A stretch of 56,508 bases of DNA. It comes from a virus. The translations under genes and the position numbers were made by a program. The notes beneath the pieces were generated by a model. The model did not search any database. It was not told the origin of the DNA and saw nothing but the letters and a program-made list of their open reading frames with translations. The stretch spans positions 1 through 56,508 of the IMG/VR virus record IMGVR_UViG_3300042402_005492, one strand, 5' to 3'. Of the stretch, positions 53,606 to 56,508 are shown piece by piece; the stretch's first letter is position 1; every line of letters starts with the position of its first letter.

Positions 53606-54520
53606 ATGATAAAATTTGATGGTATTATTACCAACCCCCCTTATGCTGATTCATCCCATGCTGAACAGAAAAATACATTATGGAGAAAGTGGTTTACATT
53701 TGATAAATTAATTAAAGAGAATGGAGTTTTCGCTGAAATAATTCCATCATCTTGGATGGGTAGTCCGCCTTTGATAAAAGATAATTTTTTAGATGAAAAT
53801 TTAAAAATTTCTAAAAATATAACTCACATAAATTTAGATGAATGTGGTAAATATTTTAAAGGAGTTGGTCAAAAATTTTCTTATTTTGTTTACACTAAAG
53901 ATGAATATAAAAACGAAACAAATTTAGTGGTAAGAAATATTGATGGCAGTATTGAGTCATTTACCGAAAACTTAAATAATGTTATTTTTGATGTATTTCC
54001 AAGAGACTTAAGCCCACTCGCAATATCTATTTTAAATAAAACAATTGTAAATACAAAACCTATTGGTATACTGAATACAACGGTTTGTCATGGAAACAAT
54101 AAACATTTATGGAAACATAATCCTCAAGATGAGTTTATACATGCGGTTGAAAAAACTCCAAATAAAACTATTTTTTATAAAAAACAACATCCGCATCAAG
54201 GTATCCCTAAAATTATAATACCAACAACTACTTATTATAGATCAATGTATTATACTGAAAACGGTACATCTCAAAGTTTTTGTTATTATAATCTTAAAGA
54301 TGGCGAAGAACGAGATATAGTATTAAATAACTTAAATAATAAACTATTTGATTATATCAACGAATGTTTTAGATATTCAAATTGGAATTCTGTAAATCTT
54401 TTAAAAAAATTACCCACATTACCATTAAATATTCAATTAACTGATAGCGAAATATATGAGTTTTTTAACTTAACTGAGGATGAAATTTCACATATAAATA
54501 AAATAATCTTATGGAGATAG
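53606..54520 (+). CDS. Adenine methyltransferase, catalytic/target-recognition half
   Basis: A 304-residue protein that begins FDGIITNPPYAD: the catalytic motif IV N-P-P-Y is at residues 10-13. Then FTFDKLIKENGVFAEIIPSS and a ~200-residue variable region likely to be the target recognition domain. The AdoMet-binding motif I is absent; it is in the next gene. In usual gamma-class N6-adenine methyltransferases motif I comes first, then IV. Here the halves are separate and in reversed order. The stop overlaps the next ATG by 10 nt, which suggests that both halves are made together and must combine to be active. Recognised by motif; function is inferred. Confidence 0.7.
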   Translation: MIKFDGIITNPPYADSSHAEQKNTLWRKWFTFDKLIKENGVFAEIIPSSWMGSPPLIKDNFLDENLKISKNITHINLDECGKYFKGVGQKFSYFVYTKDEYKNETNLVVRNIDGSIESFTENLNNVIFDVFPRDLSPLAISILNKTIVNTKPIGILNTTVCHGNNKHLWKHNPQDEFIHAVEKTPNKTIFYKKQHPHQGIPKIIIPTTTYYRSMYYTENGTSQSFCYYNLKDGEERDIVLNNLNNKLFDYINECFRYSNWNSVNLLKKLPTLPLNIQLTDSEIYEFFNLTEDEISHINKIILWR

Positions 54521-54990
54521 CCGTTTATAAAAATTTTGTTCGTTCTTATGGGTATATGAGTGGTATTGCTAGAAATAAATCTCGACAAGACTCTACACAA
54601 GAATACTTTACTTGTCAAGAATTTGTAGAAGAGGTACTAGATAAAGTTGAATACTCAAAAAAAGACATTTTTACAAATGCTGATAATAAACTATTAGATA
54701 ATGCAGCGGGAGATGGGCAATTTTTAACGGAAGTTGTAATTCGTAAAATGGAAAGAAGCCATTGTACCTTAGAACAAGCACTTTCTACAACCTATGGGGT
54801 AGAGTTAATGGAAGATAATGTAAAGTTGTGTAAAGAAAGATTAGCAGGTCCAAATCCAACACAAGAAATTTTGGATATTATTGATAGAAATATAGTATGT
54901 GCAGACGCTTTAACTTATCATTATCGGTTTGATGGCACTCATCCAACAGCTTCACTAACCGAATTAAAAAAAGATGAATTCTTTACTTAA
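54511..54990 (+). CDS. Adenine methyltransferase, AdoMet-binding half
   Basis: A 159-residue protein. FTCQEFVEEVLDKV (33-46) resembles motif X, LLDNAAGDGQFLTEVV (61-76) is motif I with a D-x-x-x-G-D-G core, YGVELMEDN (95-103) is motif II, and VCADAL (129-134) is motif III. It ends soon after motif III, just where motif IV would follow; that motif opens the preceding gene. It has no N-P-P-Y of its own. The likely product is one subunit of a two-part methyltransferase. An alternative start at 54556 (MSGIARNKS) is also plausible. This is an N-half gene placed downstream of its own C-half. Confidence 0.7.
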   Translation: MEIAVYKNFVRSYGYMSGIARNKSRQDSTQEYFTCQEFVEEVLDKVEYSKKDIFTNADNKLLDNAAGDGQFLTEVVIRKMERSHCTLEQALSTTYGVELMEDNVKLCKERLAGPNPTQEILDIIDRNIVCADALTYHYRFDGTHPTASLTELKKDEFFT

Positions 54991-54995
54991 AAACC

Positions 54996-55027
54996 TTTGG
55001 AATTGTGAATTATTTTTAGTATCTTTG
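54996..55027 (+). promoter_or_regulatory. Bacteroidota-type promoter before gp32-like gene
   Basis: TTTG at 54996, a 20-nt spacer after TTG, then TATCTTTG at 55020-55027. Its spacer carries the same GGAATTGTG as the promoter before the DNA polymerase (45586), so the two may be co-regulated. Confidence 0.75.
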
Positions 55028-55035
55028 TATCATTA

Positions 55036-55097
55036 GTAATCACAAAAATCCAGGTTTTTAATATTTATATACGATGTGTAATCACATATTAAAACCT
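55036..55097 (+). promoter_or_regulatory. Structured leader upstream of gp32-like gene
   Basis: AGGTTTT-T-AATAT (55052-55064) pairs with ATATTAAAACCT (55086-55097), a 12-bp stem with one bulged T. An inner ATGTG-TAAT-CACAT hairpin (55074-55087) competes at its edge. GTAATCACA occurs twice (55036, 55078). An unstructured A/T-rich stretch of ~38 nt follows up to the ATG. T4 gene 32 mRNA has a 5' structure plus an unstructured A/T-rich operator for self-repression, so this could be its counterpart. Confidence 0.5.
55060..55069 (+). promoter_or_regulatory. Late-type element (AATATTTATA) inside gp32 leader
   Basis: A single mismatch from the consensus, but 66 nt from the ATG and inside the leader hairpin. 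It would allow late transcription of the gp32-like gene without the full leader. Confidence 0.3.
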
Positions 55098-55135
55098 AAA
55101 ACAAATTAAATTATAAACCTTTAAATGTTAAAACT

Positions 55136-55972
55136 ATGGCTATTAACTTAGACGCAATCAGAGGTAGACTGAACAAACTACAAAACACAACAGCTAAGAC
55201 TGTAGAACAATGGAAACCAGCTCCTGGTAAACATCAAATTCGATTAGTTCCTTACAAATTCAATAAGGAAAATCCTTTTATCGAATTACTATTCCATTAC
55301 GGAATTAACAACAAAACTTATCTATCACCACAATCTTTCGGTAGACCTGATCCGATTGTGGAATTCGCTGAAAAACTGAAAAGAATGGGCGATAAGGAGG
55401 ACTGGAAAAGTGCCAGAAAAATGGAACCAAAACTTAGAACTTTTGTACCAGTATTGGTAAGAGGTGAAGAAGGTGATGGAGTTCGTTTTTGGGGATTTGG
55501 AAAGACGGTATATCAAGAAATTTTAGGATACATTGCAGATCCTGATTACGGAGATATTACTGATGCACATCAAGGAAGAGATATCGTTGTTGAAATTGTA
55601 TCAGCGGAAGATAGTGGAACATCTTATCCAGTAACAACTATTAGAGTTAAACCAAAAGAAACACCTTTGGCTGATACTAAAGAAGCAACTGATAAGTTTC
55701 TAAATGAGCAAAAGAACATTACTGAACTTTACCAAGAACTTAGTTATGCAGAATTGAAAGCGGTATTAGAAGGTTGGTTAAATCCATCAGCAGGTGGAGA
55801 TGATGATGTGGTAGAAGCCGTATCAACAGAGCAACTTTCTAATGTAGCATCAACAGGAAAAACTCAATCGCATGATATGGGTGGACCTACATCACCATCA
55901 AAGGAAGTAGAAGCACCAACTAAAAAGTTGGATGATGTAGCTGCAGCATTTGATGACCTATTCAATTCTTAA
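55136..55972 (+). CDS. gp32: Single-stranded DNA-binding protein, gp32-like
   Basis: A 278-residue protein. The N-terminus (MAINLDAIRGRLNKLQN) is the basic, cooperative-binding part of gp32-like proteins. The core has KHQIRLVPYKFN, PFIELLFHYG and VRFWGFGKTVYQEI, the OB-type region. The C-terminus is acidic and ends DDVAAAFDDLFNS, the partner-binding tail. It covers single-stranded DNA in replication and recombination. There is no Cys in the whole protein, so the zinc-binding subdomain of T4 gp32 is replaced: the segment SPQSFGRPDPIVEF stands where T4-like proteins have C-P-x(n)-C-P-I-C. It lies just before UvsX, as in a replication module. Confidence 0.85.
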   Translation: MAINLDAIRGRLNKLQNTTAKTVEQWKPAPGKHQIRLVPYKFNKENPFIELLFHYGINNKTYLSPQSFGRPDPIVEFAEKLKRMGDKEDWKSARKMEPKLRTFVPVLVRGEEGDGVRFWGFGKTVYQEILGYIADPDYGDITDAHQGRDIVVEIVSAEDSGTSYPVTTIRVKPKETPLADTKEATDKFLNEQKNITELYQELSYAELKAVLEGWLNPSAGGDDDVVEAVSTEQLSNVASTGKTQSHDMGGPTSPSKEVEAPTKKLDDVAAAFDDLFNS

Positions 55973-55984
55973 TAACCAAAACTT

Positions 55985-56508
55985 ATGGCGAAAGCAACTA
56001 AGGAAGTGGACTTGGCGGAAATACTCGCCGAGTCCCTTAATAAACAATCAAAAGACCAGAAAGTAGCATTCTTTTTGGACAACAATGACTCCCCTACTAA
56101 TGTAGAAGGTTGGGTATCAACTGGAGCATCAATGTTGGATGTGGCAATTTCTAATAGACCTTATGGAGGTTTGCCTGTTGGTAGAATTACCGAAATCACC
56201 GGATTGGAACAAAGTGGTAAATCATTGGTATCAGCTCACTTACTTGCCGAAACACAAAAGTTAGGTGGTATTGCTGTATTGATTGATACTGAAAATGCTG
56301 TAAGTAGAGAATTCTTAGAAGCCATTGGAGTAGATACAACCAAATTACTTTATGTAACGGCTGAGACTGTTGAGCAATGTTTTGAATATACGGAAACAAT
56401 CATCGAAAAGGTGAGAGTTGCATCGAAAGATAAGTATGTGACAATTGTTGTGGACTCAGTAGCAGCGGCATCAACTGAAAAGGAGATGGAAGCTGATTAT
56501 GGTAAAGA
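55985..56508 (+). CDS. uvsX: UvsX/RecA-family recombinase, 3'-truncated
   Basis: The frame starts at ATG 55985, 12 nt after the gp32-like stop, and runs off the window end (174 codons seen). Walker A is GLEQSGKS (73-80), a variant of GPESSGKT. The catalytic Glu is in DTENA (E103), and Walker B is YVTIVVDSVAA (D157). These match T4 UvsX and RecA, which coat single-stranded DNA and drive strand exchange. Gene order gp32-like then UvsX fits cooperation of the two proteins. The C-terminal part is not visible. Confidence 0.9.
   Translation, partial: MAKATKEVDLAEILAESLNKQSKDQKVAFFLDNNDSPTNVEGWVSTGASMLDVAISNRPYGGLPVGRITEITGLEQSGKSLVSAHLLAETQKLGGIAVLIDTENAVSREFLEAIGVDTTKLLYVTAETVEQCFEYTETIIEKVRVASKDKYVTIVVDSVAAASTEKEMEADYGK

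Noticed and set aside
846-55069. T4-type late promoters (TATAAATA) on the - strand
   Set aside because: TATTTATA is the reverse complement of TATAAATA, but no - strand genes are supported; the element is read as a + strand signal of its own kind.
1-56508. tRNA genes, integrase or attachment sites
   Set aside because: None could be seen by reading for cloverleaf arms, CCA ends or recombinase motifs; a covariance-model search would be needed to exclude tRNAs fully.

Overview
The window is a contiguous late-gene and replication-gene block of a T4-like contractile-tailed phage (Caudoviricetes, myovirus type). Every supported gene is on the + strand, the DNA is AT-rich, and genes are tightly packed with many stop/start overlaps. 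A Bacteroidota host is inferred from four signs: five promoters match the Bacteroidota pattern (TTG, exactly 20 nt, TAnnTTTG); starts lack Shine-Dalgarno sequences and are preceded by A-rich tracts; a nuclease has a Bacteroidota-like signal peptide; and a small protein resembles families common in Bacteroidota phages. No tRNA, CRISPR array, integrase or insertion sequence was seen, and no gene-free stretch exceeds about 150 nt.

Layout. 1-791: C-terminal part of a fibre with SHAEG repeats. 875-3321: head-tail connector and tail terminator genes (gp13-, gp14- and gp15-like). 3333-4321: three small related proteins. 4321-32641: a very large fibre region with three giant proteins (2987, 3108 and 2342 aa) built from internal repeats, cupredoxin-like domains, collagen-like Gly-X-Y tracts and a C-terminal S74 chaperone domain, interleaved with small fibre and assembly proteins. 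32686-45581: tail sheath, tail tube, an assembly chaperone with a probable +1 frameshift extension, tape measure, and baseplate/hub genes. 45623-50898: a short divergent family A DNA polymerase, a secreted NUC-type nuclease, two unknown proteins, a GH19 endolysin and a PspC-domain membrane protein. 50924-54990: small accessory genes driven by fused terminator-promoter cassettes, ending in an apparent restriction-modification locus (GIY-YIG nuclease plus an adenine methyltransferase split into two genes in swapped order). 54996-56508: gp32-like single-stranded DNA-binding protein and a UvsX/RecA recombinase that runs off the end.

Two promoter classes fit a temporal programme. Host-like TTG-N20-TAnnTTTG promoters precede polymerase, accessory and gp32 genes. 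A different element, consensus TATATTTATA, precedes most structural operons 15-50 nt before the start codon and is a candidate late promoter. The most novel items are the split and permuted methyltransferase with its nuclease, the structured leader before a gp32 protein that lacks zinc-ligand cysteines, the T7-run frameshift in the tail chaperone, copper-site-bearing cupredoxin domains in fibre proteins, and the repeated terminator-promoter-leader cassettes. Functional calls come from reading motifs by eye; no database search was run.
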